The notes beneath the pieces were generated by a model. The model made no database searches and was not told the DNA's origin. It worked only from the letters and a program-made list of their open reading frames with translations. A program made the translations under genes and the position numbers. 64,000 bases of DNA. Source: CAIWXH01 sp964555675. Its GTDB lineage: Bacteria; Chloroflexota; Chloroflexia; Chloroflexales; Chloroflexaceae. The stretch is taken from contig CAZKTU010000005.1 of NCBI GenBank assembly GCA_964555675.1, positions 5,946-69,945 of the forward strand, written 5' to 3'. Below are positions 24,086 to 32,457 of this stretch, one piece after another; the stretch's first letter is position 1, and each line of letters opens with the position of its first letter.

Positions 24086-25492
24086 ATGGCTCGCGTGGTC
24101 TTGATCTCAACCTACGAGCTGGGGCATCAGCCGTTCGGGCTGGCCTCGCCGGCGGCCTGGCTGCGGCAGGCGGGCGCCGAGGTGCTCTGCTTCGACACGG
24201 CGGTGCAGCCCCTCGAGCGGGCGGCCGTGGCGGGGGCGGCCCTGGTCGGGGTGTATGTGCCCATGCACACGGCCACGCGCCTGGCCGCCGACATGCTGCC
24301 CGAGCTGCGCGCGCTCGCCCCCGCGGCCCTGATCGTCTGCTACGGGCTCTACGCCCCCCTGAACGCCGCCTATCTGCAGGCCCGCGGCGCCGACCTGTGT
24401 CTCGGCGGCGAGTTCGAGGCCGAGCTGGTGGCGAGCTACGAGCGGCTGGCCGGGGACGGGGGGCCAGGTGCCAGGCCTGGCCCGGCCTCCCTGGTCTCGC
24501 TGGACCGGCTCGCGTTCGTCGCCCCCGAGCGAGCGGGGTTGCCGGGGCTCGCGGCGTACGCGAGCCTGGTGACGCCGGCGGGGCCGCGGGTGGCGGGCTA
24601 CACCGAGGCCAGCAGGGGCTGCAAGCACCTGTGCCGCCACTGCCCGATCGTGCCCGTGTATGGCGGGCGCTTCCGCGTGGTGCCGCGCGAGGTGGTGCTC
24701 GAGGATGTGCGCCGCCAGGTGGCGGCCGGGGCGCGCCATATCAGCTTCGGCGACCCCGACTTCTTCAACGGCCCGGGGCACGCCATGCCCCTGGTGCGCG
24801 CGCTCCACGCCGAGCACCCCGAGCTGACCTATGACGTGACGATCAAGGTCGAGCACCTGCTAGATCACGCCGAGCTGCTGCCCGAGCTGGCGGCCACCGG
24901 CTGCGCGCTGGTGACCAGCGCCGTCGAGGCCCTCGACGACGGCATCCTGGCCCGCCTCGACAAGGGGCACACCCGCGCCGATGTGGCCAGGGCCGCCGCG
25001 CTGCTGCGCGAGGCCGGGCTGGCGCTCAATGCGACCTTTGTGGCCTTTACGCCCTGGACGACCCGCGCGGTCTACCGCGCCTTCCTGGCCACGATCGCCG
25101 AGCTGGGCCTGATCGAGAGCGTGAGCCCGGTGCAGTACACCATCCGCCTGCTCATCCCCGCCGGATCGCGCCTGCTCGAGCTCGACGACGTGCGGGCCCT
25201 GGTCGGCCCCTTCGACGAGGCGGCCCTGGTCTACCCGTGGGCCCACCCCGATCCGGCGATGGATCGGCTGCAGCGTGCGGCGATGCGCCTGGCCCAGGGC
25301 AGCGGTCCGCGCGGCGAGAGTCGCCAGCAGTTCTACCGGCGGCTGGTGGCCCTGGTCGACGAGCACCTGGGCGCCGGGCCGCCCGTCGCCCTCGAGCACC
25401 TGCTGCCCCGCCCGCCCATCCCGTACATGAGCGAGCCCTGGTACTGCTGAGCGGAGCCCGCCGAGGGGTCGTCGGCCCCTGAGTATGTGTAG
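24086..25492 (+). CDS. CUAEP-tail radical SAM selenoprotein (TGA 25448-25450 read as selenocysteine)
   Basis: A conventional reading stops at TGA 25448-25450 after ...SEPWYC. Reading TGA as Sec gives EPWYC-U-AEPAEGSSAPEYV, ending at TAG 25490-25492 (468 aa, Sec455). This matches the tail that defines the CUAEP/CCAEP-tail radical SAM family, which I recognise from memory. The SAM/4Fe-4S cysteines are C179, C183 and C186 in RGCKHLCRHCP. Residues 1-150 form a B12-binding-like Rossmann domain without a clear DxHxxG. A SECIS-like hairpin follows the TGA. An ATP-grasp gene starts 48 bases after the true stop. Substrate unknown. The start may instead be ATG 24074. Confidence 0.88.
25448..25450 (+). 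other. Predicted selenocysteine (UGA) codon
   Basis: In-frame TGA between TGC (Cys454) and GCG GAG CCC (Ala-Glu-Pro). The codons on both sides complete the C-U-A-E-P family signature, and the frame stays open for 13 more codons. Confidence 0.85.
25464..25480 (+). promoter_or_regulatory. Bacterial SECIS-like hairpin
   Basis: AGGGGTC (25464-25470) pairs with GGCCCCT (25474-25480; one U.G pair), leaving a GUC apical loop at 25471-25473. The loop G lies 20 bases after the UGA, and the loop begins with G then U. Known bacterial SECIS elements recognised by SelB are short stems with a small loop starting with G (often GU) at about this distance. Confidence 0.7.
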
Positions 25493-25552
25493 AGGTTCGC
25501 AGGCCATGCTTCCGGCACCCTCCCCTGGCCCGAGCGTGGTATGCTTGTGGGT

Positions 25553-26824
25553 ATGGATAGTAAGCATACAAGCGATTCTGGGGCTGCGGGCGGGCGGGTG
25601 CTGCTGCTGACCACGCCGTCGAGCTATCGCCTGCCGGCGTTTCTGGAGGCGGCCGAGCGGCTGGGCGTCGAGGCGCTGGTGGCCGAGGATATGCCCAAGG
25701 CCCTGGCCCGGCGGGCCGGGCTGCGCATGGGCCTCGACTTCGCCGACGAGCCGGCGGCCCTGGCGACGGTGGCGGGCGTCGCGGCCGAGGCCCCCGTGGC
25801 GGCGGTGATCGCCGTGGACGACAGCGGCAGCGTGCTAGCGGCGCGGGCGAGCGCGACCCTGGGCCTGCCTCACAACAGCCTGGCCTCGGCCGAGGCGGCC
25901 CGCGACAAGCACCTGATGCGGCAGCTCTTCGCGCAGGCCGGGGTGCCCTCGCCGCACTTTCGGCTTTGCTCAACCGGCGATGATCTGGTGGCCCTGGCGG
26001 CCGAGGTGAGCTACCCCTGCGTGGTCAAGCCGCTGCGCCTGAATGGCAGTCGCGGCGTGATCCGCGCCAATGACGCGGGGGAGTTCGTCGCGGCGGCGCA
26101 GCGGCTCGGGCGGTTGCTCGACCGGCTCGAGGGGCGGCCCGGCCCGAAGGAGTTTCTGGTCGAGGACTTCATCCCCGGGGTCGAGGTGGCTCTGGAGGGG
26201 CTGATCGACCAGGGGCGGCTGCAGGTGCTGGCGCTCTTCGACAAGCCCGATCCGCTGGATGGGCCATTCTTCGAAGAGACGATCTATGTCACGCCCTCGC
26301 GACTGCCAGAGGCGACGCAGGCCGCGATCGCCGCGGTGGCGGCGCGGGCGGCGGCGGCGGTGGGCCTCGAGCGCGGGCCGCTGCACGCCGAGCTACGCAT
26401 CAGCCCTGAGGGCCCGGTGATGGTCGAGCTGGCGGGGCGCAGCATCGGCGGGCTCTGCTCGCGCACGCTGCAGTTCGGCACCGACGCCACGCTGGAGGAG
26501 CTGATCCTGCGGCAGGCGGCGGGGCTGCCGATCGCCGCGCTGAGCGGGGCGGGCAGCGCGGGCGGGGTGATGATGATCCCCATCCCGCAGGCCGGCGTGC
26601 TGCGCGGGGTCCACGGTCTCGAGGAGGCCAGGGCCGTGCCCCTGGTCGAGAGCGTGGAGATCACCGCGCCCCTGCACTACCCCCTGGTGCCGCTGCCCGA
26701 GGGCGACGCCTACCTCGGCTTTATCTTCGCCAGAGGCTCGACGCCCGCCGAGGTCGAGGCGGCGCTGCGGGCCGCCCACGGGCGACTGTCGTTCGAGGTG
26801 CTGCCGGCGATCCCCTTGCTCTAA
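25553..26824 (+). CDS. ATP-grasp domain carboxylate-amine/thiol ligase-like protein
   Basis: About 423 aa. The N-terminal pre-ATP-grasp Rossmann region (GRVLLLTTPSSYRLPAFLEAA) precedes AARDKHLMRQLFAQAGVPSP, YPCVVKPLRLNGSRGVIRA and VEDFIPGVEVALEG, and the C-terminal metal-binding stretch GPLHAELRISPEGPVMVELAGRSIGG. This is the D-Ala-D-Ala ligase/carbamoyl-phosphate-synthase-type ATP-grasp fold. The substrate is unknown. It sits 60 bases after the selenoprotein radical SAM gene on the same strand and is the natural functional partner. ATG 25553 (MDSKHTSD) or ATG 25541 could be the start. Confidence 0.85.
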   Translation: MDSKHTSDSGAAGGRVLLLTTPSSYRLPAFLEAAERLGVEALVAEDMPKALARRAGLRMGLDFADEPAALATVAGVAAEAPVAAVIAVDDSGSVLAARASATLGLPHNSLASAEAARDKHLMRQLFAQAGVPSPHFRLCSTGDDLVALAAEVSYPCVVKPLRLNGSRGVIRANDAGEFVAAAQRLGRLLDRLEGRPGPKEFLVEDFIPGVEVALEGLIDQGRLQVLALFDKPDPLDGPFFEETIYVTPSRLPEATQAAIAAVAARAAAAVGLERGPLHAELRISPEGPVMVELAGRSIGGLCSRTLQFGTDATLEELILRQAAGLPIAALSGAGSAGGVMMIPIPQAGVLRGVHGLEEARAVPLVESVEITAPLHYPLVPLPEGDAYLGFIFARGSTPAEVEAALRAAHGRLSFEVLPAIPLL

Positions 26825-26830
26825 GGGCGG

Positions 26831-27136
26831 CTACTTGCGCCGCGGCGCCCCGCCCTTGGCCGGACGGGCGGCCTGGGGGGTCCAGCCTTCGGGCATGCGG
26901 GCATTCTCGCCGAAGAAGAACTCTTCCATCTGCTGCATGAGGATCTGCTGGGCGTTCGGGTCGCCCAGGCTGAGGCCGTAGTGGTTGATGATCACGGTGG
27001 CCTGGGCGGGCCAGAGCTGGTAGGCCTGCTGCGAGACGTTCTCGAAGATGCGCTGGCCGAGGGGGCCAGGGAAGGGCGGTCGCTCGAGGCCGGGCAGCTC
27101 GCGCCCGAGCTTGACGCAGTTGACCATGCGGGGCAT
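26831..27136 (-). CDS. Fe(2+)-trafficking / oxidative damage protection protein YggX family
   Basis: 101 aa. MPRMVNCVKLGRELPGLERPPFPG, GPLGQRIFENVSQQAYQLW and QMEEFFFGE match YggX along its whole length, including the single reactive Cys in NCVKLG. In Gammaproteobacteria YggX protects Fe-S clusters and limits Fenton damage. A basic Pro-rich tail (residues about 85-101) is extra. The convergent gene is the ATP-grasp enzyme of the radical SAM pair; iron-sulfur protection of that enzyme is an attractive but unproven link. A much longer upstream frame is antisense to the formyltransferase and was not used. Confidence 0.85.
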   Translation of the reverse strand: MPRMVNCVKLGRELPGLERPPFPGPLGQRIFENVSQQAYQLWPAQATVIINHYGLSLGDPNAQQILMQQMEEFFFGENARMPEGWTPQAARPAKGGAPRRK

Positions 27137-27206
27137 ACGCTTCGCCTTGCTAGCGCCACGGGCGCCAATAAAGAGCCGATCAGCTTTATTATAGTACAGT
27201 CGAGCC

Positions 27207-28100
27207 ATGCGCGTTGTCATGCTTGGAATGCTGGGGCCCTTCGGTGGCCCGGCCCTCGCCGCCCTGTTAGAGGCCGGCGCCGAGGTGGTCGCCGTGGCTG
27301 TGCCGGCGCCGCCCGGCGCGCCGCCCGTGGCTCCGGCCTTCGCCCTGCCCGCGCGCCCGCCGCTCTTCGTCCTTGGCCCGCAACGCGGGCTCTCGCTGCT
27401 CGAAATGGCGGCCGTCCGCGGCCTGCCCGCCCTGACGCTGCGGCGCATGGGCGACCCGGCCGTGCCGGCGGCCCTGGCGGCCCTGCGCCCCGACCTGCTC
27501 GTCGTGGCCTGCTGGCCCTGGCGTCTACCGCCCGCCGTGCTGGCCGCGCCGCGCCTGGGCGCCCTCAACCTGCACCCCTCGCCGCTGCCCGAACTGCGCG
27601 GCCCCGAGCCGCTCTTCTGGGCTTTCCACGAGGGTCGCGAGCAGACCGCCGTGACCCTCCACTGGATGGACGAGGGTCTCGACACGGGCGCGATCGCCCT
27701 CCAGCGGCCCCTGGCGCTGCCCGAGGGCACGAGCTGGGAGCAGGCCGAGGCCCGCGCGGCCGAGCTGGGGGCCGCCCTCGTCGGCGAGGGTCTGGCGCTG
27801 CTGGCCGAGGACCGGCTGCCGCGCCATCCCCAGGGTGACGGCGGCAGCTTCCGGCCGACGCCGGGGGACGCCGACTTCACCATCGACCCCGCGTGGCCCG
27901 CCGCACGCGCCTTCCGCTTCATGCGGGGCACGGCGAACTGGGGCCAGCCCTACCGGCTCGAGGCCGGGGGCGTGACGCTGCGCCTGGGCGCGGCCCTGAG
28001 CTATACACCCGAGGGCGAGCTTGGGGCGCCCTACAGGGTCGCCGGCGGAGTGGCGCGGGTGCAGCTCTCGCCCGGCGTGCTGATGGCGAATCTCGTGTAG
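27207..28100 (+). CDS. Formyltransferase family protein (methionyl-tRNA formyltransferase-like)
   Basis: 297 aa. The catalytic core NLHPSPLPELRGPEPLFWA (Asn-His-Pro) and GLDTGAIALQ (Asp) are the signatures of 10-formyl-THF-dependent formyltransferases. The N-terminus (MRVVMLGMLGPFGGPALAALL) does not show the FxGTPxFA motif of canonical Fmt, and the C-terminal domain is short. It may therefore act on another amine, such as a sugar or small molecule, rather than Met-tRNA. It abuts the zinc-ribbon gene with no gap (stop 28098-28100, convergent stop 28101-28103). Confidence 0.75.
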   Translation: MRVVMLGMLGPFGGPALAALLEAGAEVVAVAVPAPPGAPPVAPAFALPARPPLFVLGPQRGLSLLEMAAVRGLPALTLRRMGDPAVPAALAALRPDLLVVACWPWRLPPAVLAAPRLGALNLHPSPLPELRGPEPLFWAFHEGREQTAVTLHWMDEGLDTGAIALQRPLALPEGTSWEQAEARAAELGAALVGEGLALLAEDRLPRHPQGDGGSFRPTPGDADFTIDPAWPAARAFRFMRGTANWGQPYRLEAGGVTLRLGAALSYTPEGELGAPYRVAGGVARVQLSPGVLMANLV

Positions 28101-28298
28101 CTAGCCCTCGTCGCGCTGCTGCTCGCGCTGGGCGGGGCGGCGCTGGGCGGGGGTCTCGCGGCGCGAGCGGCAGCGGGGGCAGCGGGTCGGCTCGTGGAGG
28201 AAGCCCTTGTCGGCGTAGAACTCCTGCTCGCCTGCGGTGAAGATGAACTTCTCGCCGCAGTCGCGGCAGACCAGCTCCATATCTCGGTAGAATGGCAT
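28101..28298 (-). CDS. Small zinc-ribbon protein
   Basis: 65 aa. The sequence ELVCRDCGEKFIFTAGEQEF then ADKGF, PTRCPRCR holds two CxxC pairs that would bind one zinc ion, as in the zf-trcl probable zinc-ribbon family common in Chloroflexota and Firmicutes. A basic, Gln-rich tail follows. The role is unknown, with nucleic-acid or protein binding possible. Its stop codon directly abuts that of the formyltransferase gene. Confidence 0.85.
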   Translation of the reverse strand: MPFYRDMELVCRDCGEKFIFTAGEQEFYADKGFLHEPTRCPRCRSRRETPAQRRPAQREQQRDEG

Positions 28299-28337
28299 AG
28301 GACCTGGGGGTGCCCGCCGGGAGTCGCCGGGCGACCG

Positions 28338-31300
28338 TTACTGCCCGGCGTGGGGCCTGGGGTTAGGGAACGCCAGGCTCATTGTAGCATGATCGGCCCG
28401 TGGGGGGCGGCCGTAGGCCCGGCCGAGGGCGACGAAGAGCCAGAAGGCGAAGGCCAGGTCGGGCCAGAAGTAGAGCTGGTCGACCAGGCCGTGGACGAGG
28501 GCCCCGGCCATGGCCGCGGCGACGCCCGCCATCAGGGCCGGGCCGACCTGGGCGCCGCGCAGCCCGTCGCCGCCGGCCCGAATCGCCCGCCGGGCGTCGG
28601 CGAAGAGGCGCACGAGCAGCCAGGCGAAGGCGAGCAGGCCGAGCGGGCCGAGGCGCAGGGCGAGGTCGAGGAAGAGGTTGTGCGGGTGGGCCGTATTGAT
28701 CTCGTTGGTGCCGGCCAGAGCGGGGTCGATGTACTGCGGGTAGAGGCGCGCGAACTGATCGAGGCCGATGCCCAGCGGATGGTCGCGCAGCATGGCCAGG
28801 GCCGAGGCCCAGGTCTGCACCCTGACCCCGCTGCTGGCCCCGAAGGGGTTGAAGCGCTCGATGTTCAGCGCGAGCACGGCGAGCGCGGCTAAGGCCCCGA
28901 GGCCCGTCAGCAGCCCCAGAGGCACGAGCACGCGCCTGCTGCGCCAGAGGCTCGTCGGCAGCAGGCTGACGGCGAGCACCGCGCTCGCCGCCACGGCCCC
29001 GAGGTAGGCGCCGCGCGAGAATGAGGCGAGCAGCCCGCCCAGGCAGAGGGCGGTGGCCAGGGCGTAGGGCAGGGCCCGGCGCACCCCCGCGGGGCGGCTC
29101 GCCGCGCCCCAGAAGGCCAGGTGGGCCAGGGCGGCCGCCACGGGCCAGTAGCGACCCATGGCCAGCCCGAGGTTGTTGGGGTGCCCGTAGAGGCTCGAGA
29201 CGCGGCGCACGCCCTCGACCAGGAAGCTGTCGTCGCTGAAGCCGGCCTTGGTGCCGAAGAGAGGCGCCAGGTTGAGGCCGAGCAGCTGCAGGATGCCGAC
29301 GAGCCCGGCCACGGCGCCGCCGACGAGCCAGACCCTGGTGACGACCAGCCAGTAGTCGCCCTGGTTATGCCGCGCCCACCAGCCCGCCACCAGGGCCGCG
29401 GCGCCCACAAAGAGTAGCGGCTCGACGAACAGCCAGCGCAGCTCGCGCAGGGCCGGGCCGCGCGCCTCGGCGATGAGCAGGCCCCAGAGGGCCGCCGCCA
29501 GAAGCAGGGCGACCGGGGCCAGGGGCCGCAGCCGCGCCGGGGTGATGCGAGGGAGGGGCGGCAACTGGCGGCGTAAGAGCAGCCAGAGCGCATGCGCGGC
29601 GAGGGCCAGCAGGGCGATCACCAGCAAGATCTCGTGGATGGGCAGGTAGATGCCGCTGTCGCGGATGCCGAAGCGGGCGTCGAAGAGCCCCTTGGGGATG
29701 AAGTAGAGCGGCACGCTCAGGGGGACGAAGAGCAGGGCCAGGTCGGGCCGGAAGAGGGCGAGGCCCCCGAAGAGCGCCAGGCCCGCCAGGGTGAGCGGCA
29801 GCTGGGCCGAGGCCCTGTAGGCCACGGCCGCGCCGATCAGCATCCCGATGAAGATCAGGCTGTCGGGCTGGATCAGCCGCGCGGCGAGGCCGGGCTTGCC
29901 CCGCGCGCGGGCCTGGGTCGCGGCAAAGCGCCGGCGCGCGCCGTCGAGCATGGGGAAGAGGGCGGCCAGAGTCGCCCCGCCCGCCACGGCCATGGCGGCG
30001 AGCAGCAGCAGCGGGCCGTAGTCCCAGAGCCAGGGCCACGAGCGGGTGAGGGCCGCGGCGGGCGGCGGGGCCGCCGTGTAGTCGCGCAGGGCGTCGAAGG
30101 CGGGCAGGGTCTGCCAGTCGCGGGTGACGAGGGCGAAGTAGGGCGTGGGGTCGGCGGGGTCCGGCTCGGCGTAGCCACCGTAGCGCAGCATCCAGATGTT
30201 CATCACGCCCATCCAGGGCCACTCGGCGCGGGCCCGCTCGAGCTGGCCGACCAGGTAGGCCCCCTTGGTCTCCTCGCTCACCGGCTCGCCCCAGGTGAAG
30301 CGGCGCTCGGGCGGGATTGAGTCGGGGGCGCTGTTCCAGCCGAACTCGGTGATCCAGACCGGGGTGGCGGCGTCGCCGTTGGCCTCCATCACCTCGCGCA
30401 GCAGCACGACCCGGCTGACGTCGTTGCGGGTGTCGATGGGGCGCCGCCAGCTCCAGTTGCTGCGGTCGCGCAGGAAGACATAGCGGTGCTCGTCGGGCGG
30501 CTGGCCGAGGCCGTAGCTCTGGGCGGCCATGATGTCGAAGTAGGCCGCCCCGCCGGCCTGGTAGACCCGGTCGAGGTAGGCGAGCTCGGTCATCGGGGCG
30601 CGCTGGTCGAGACCGTCGGTGGGGGCGAGGCCGGGGAAGATGATGATCGCCTCAGGGCTGGCGGCGCGGGCCGCCGTGGCCCCGACCCGCAGCAGCTCGA
30701 CGAACTGCTCGGGGCGCGGCTCCTCCCACCCCCACTCATTCTTCAGGTTCGGCTCGTTCCAGAGCTGGAAGTGGCGCACGGTGGGGCTGCCCGGGGCGTC
30801 GCTCTGGCCGTCGCCGTCGTAACGCTCGACCACGGCTGTGACGAAGGCGCCGTAGTCGGCGTAGTCGTCGGGTGGGCCGGTCGAGTTGCCGTCGCGCTGC
30901 AGGCCCTCCTGGAAGGCGGGCGTGGCGGCGGCGACCTGGCGGGCCCAGGCCGGCGGGCGCTCGAGGCGCCAGATCAGCGCGACCCCGGCGGCGTTGGCCG
31001 CGGCGGCGATGCGGTCATACTTGGCCCATGCCGAGACGGCGCCCACGGCCTCGAGGTTGCGCCGGTCCTCGAAGTCGCCGCGGGCGTGGATCTCGAGATC
31101 GTCCCACGGCACCTGCATGCGGGCGAAACGGGCGCCCATGGTCGCGGCCAGCTCGAACGAGCGGGTGACGGCGGCCGGGTCGGGCTCGAGGTGCAGGTTG
31201 AAGAGGTTGACGCCGACGGGCGGCGGGTCGCCGGCGGGGCCGGGGGTCGGGCTGAAGACGATCCCGCGATTGGCGGCGTTGTCGGCCCAGACCACCGCCG

Positions 31301-31370
31301 CGAAGGCGGCGAGCAGCAGCAGGTCGAGTAGAAGCAGGGCGGGCAGGCGCAGCCTGCGCAGTGTGTTCAT
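28338..31370 (-). CDS. Fusion of a clan-A glycoside hydrolase-like domain to an O-antigen ligase/polymerase (Wzy_C) membrane domain
   Basis: 1010 aa. Residues 10-29 form a signal anchor. Residues ~50-430 form a TIM-barrel glycosidase-like domain that keeps both expected acids: E206 in FQLWNEPN (acid/base) and E342 in WITEFGWNS (nucleophile). A membrane helix (~450-472) leads to a polytopic region of about ten helices. That region carries the O-antigen ligase hallmarks: a large loop with GHPNNLG, the SFSRGAYLG turn, and VRVQTWASALAMLRDHPLGIG with NTAHPHNLFLDLALRLG near the end. It probably acts on the outer face in surface polysaccharide or cell-wall glycan assembly. No glycosyltransferases are adjacent. 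ATG 31370. Confidence 0.85.
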   Translation of the reverse strand: MNTLRRLRLPALLLLDLLLLAAFAAVVWADNAANRGIVFSPTPGPAGDPPPVGVNLFNLHLEPDPAAVTRSFELAATMGARFARMQVPWDDLEIHARGDFEDRRNLEAVGAVSAWAKYDRIAAAANAAGVALIWRLERPPAWARQVAAATPAFQEGLQRDGNSTGPPDDYADYGAFVTAVVERYDGDGQSDAPGSPTVRHFQLWNEPNLKNEWGWEEPRPEQFVELLRVGATAARAASPEAIIIFPGLAPTDGLDQRAPMTELAYLDRVYQAGGAAYFDIMAAQSYGLGQPPDEHRYVFLRDRSNWSWRRPIDTRNDVSRVVLLREVMEANGDAATPVWITEFGWNSAPDSIPPERRFTWGEPVSEETKGAYLVGQLERARAEWPWMGVMNIWMLRYGGYAEPDPADPTPYFALVTRDWQTLPAFDALRDYTAAPPPAAALTRSWPWLWDYGPLLLLAAMAVAGGATLAALFPMLDGARRRFAATQARARGKPGLAARLIQPDSLIFIGMLIGAAVAYRASAQLPLTLAGLALFGGLALFRPDLALLFVPLSVPLYFIPKGLFDARFGIRDSGIYLPIHEILLVIALLALAAHALWLLLRRQLPPLPRITPARLRPLAPVALLLAAALWGLLIAEARGPALRELRWLFVEPLLFVGAAALVAGWWARHNQGDYWLVVTRVWLVGGAVAGLVGILQLLGLNLAPLFGTKAGFSDDSFLVEGVRRVSSLYGHPNNLGLAMGRYWPVAAALAHLAFWGAASRPAGVRRALPYALATALCLGGLLASFSRGAYLGAVAASAVLAVSLLPTSLWRSRRVLVPLGLLTGLGALAALAVLALNIERFNPFGASSGVRVQTWASALAMLRDHPLGIGLDQFARLYPQYIDPALAGTNEINTAHPHNLFLDLALRLGPLGLLAFAWLLVRLFADARRAIRAGGDGLRGAQVGPALMAGVAAAMAGALVHGLVDQLYFWPDLAFAFWLFVALGRAYGRPPRADHATMSLAFPNPRPHAGQ

Positions 31371-31573
31371 GGCGCGACGAGTATAGTCGCGGCCATCGGG
31401 GCTGTCAATCGGGGCCGCGACGCCTCGGTCTGCGGACCGAACCCTTGTGAATTCTTTCTCAGTCTAATGTCGGAGCTGGCGCGGGCAACTGCGGGGGGCC
31501 GGCTGCCGTTGTACAGAAGGAGCTGTCGAGGCGGCCCTGGCGCGCCTCGTGAGACATAAAGGACTGAGCGAAG

Positions 31574-31870
31574 ATGAACTTCACAGCCATTGGCGTGATC
31601 ATAGTGGCGGCCCTGGCCCTCTTCATCCTCGGCGCCGCCGGCATCAGCTTGAGCGGCAGCGCGGGCGGGCGTCTGGCGGCCCTGGTCGCCCTTGTCCCGG
31701 CCTCGCTCGTGCTGGCCATGGTGGCCGCGTCACTGCTCGGCTACAGGCTGCCGGCGGCTGAGCTCGGACTAGTCTTGCCGGTCGGCGTGGGACTGCTGAC
31801 GACGGTTCTGGCGCGCAGCCCCGGCTACGGCCTGCTGGCGGGTCTGGTGGTGGCCGTGACGATGTTCTGA
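31574..31870 (+). CDS. Small integral membrane protein
   Basis: 98 aa, almost entirely hydrophobic, with about four membrane helices: IGVIIVAALALFILGAAGI, LAALVALVPASLVLAMVAASLL, LGLVLPVGVGLLTTVLA and GLLAGLVVAVTMF. No known family was recognised. AAAGGACT lies about 14 bases before the ATG. It stands alone between two minus-strand genes. Confidence 0.6.
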   Translation: MNFTAIGVIIVAALALFILGAAGISLSGSAGGRLAALVALVPASLVLAMVAASLLGYRLPAAELGLVLPVGVGLLTTVLARSPGYGLLAGLVVAVTMF

Positions 31871-31929
31871 GGGCTCGGCGCGCTGAGGCTGGGCAGCCGC
31901 GGCGCGGCGGGCTGCGCCCGAACCTTGTC

Positions 31930-32445
31930 TCAGAGCGTCTCCGGCAGCGGCGGGCCGGCCGGCAGGCTGACGGCGACCCGGGCGAGCTCGTCGAGCGGCA
32001 GGCGGCCGCTGGTGAGCCAGCAGCTGTCGGGGCCGGCGCGGGTGACGATCATGGGCAGGCGCTCGCGCGAGACGGCGCTCCAGACGGCCCCGATGGCGAC
32101 GGCGTCGCGCCCTTTGAACTGGAAGCCCTGCATGGCCGGCGCGGGGCCGTCGCTGAGATCCCAGGGCACGCTGAGGGTCGCGCCGGCGGGCAGATGCAAC
32201 TCGATCCAGCTGACCTGGAAGGCGCCGGCGGCGTCGGCGGCGCAGTAGGCCTCGCCGAGGCGGCGCGGCTGGAGGCCCGCGGGCAGGTGGGCCGGCAGCG
32301 GGTGGGGCTGGTCGTCCTCCAGCGCTGTGACTGCAGGCATGGCCTCGGGGTGAAACATGGCCTCGGCCGGCGTGATGGCGATCAGGTCCACGCGCAGGCC
32401 CGGTACGGCGATGGTCTGTAGGGTCCGCTGCTCTGAGGGGTCCAC
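31930..32445 (-). CDS. Hypothetical protein
   Basis: 171 aa, soluble, mixed alpha/beta, with no signal peptide or recognised motif. The middle has a beta-rich stretch (WIELHLPAGATLSVPWDLSDG). The stop and start are clean, and it sits 12 bases downstream of the VWA gene in the same direction, so it is probably co-transcribed with it. Function unknown. Confidence 0.6.
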   Translation of the reverse strand: MDPSEQRTLQTIAVPGLRVDLIAITPAEAMFHPEAMPAVTALEDDQPHPLPAHLPAGLQPRRLGEAYCAADAAGAFQVSWIELHLPAGATLSVPWDLSDGPAPAMQGFQFKGRDAVAIGAVWSAVSRERLPMIVTRAGPDSCWLTSGRLPLDELARVAVSLPAGPPLPETL

Positions 32446-32457
32446 GGGCGCTCCAGT

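Noticed and set aside
25448..25450. Ordinary stop for the radical SAM gene
   Set aside because: The codons after TGA (Ala-Glu-Pro) complete a conserved family tail and a SECIS-like hairpin follows at the right distance, so termination is the less likely reading.
26831..27931. 366-aa extended version of YggX
   Set aside because: The extension is antisense to the formyltransferase; YggX homologues start at the MPRMVNCVKLG position.
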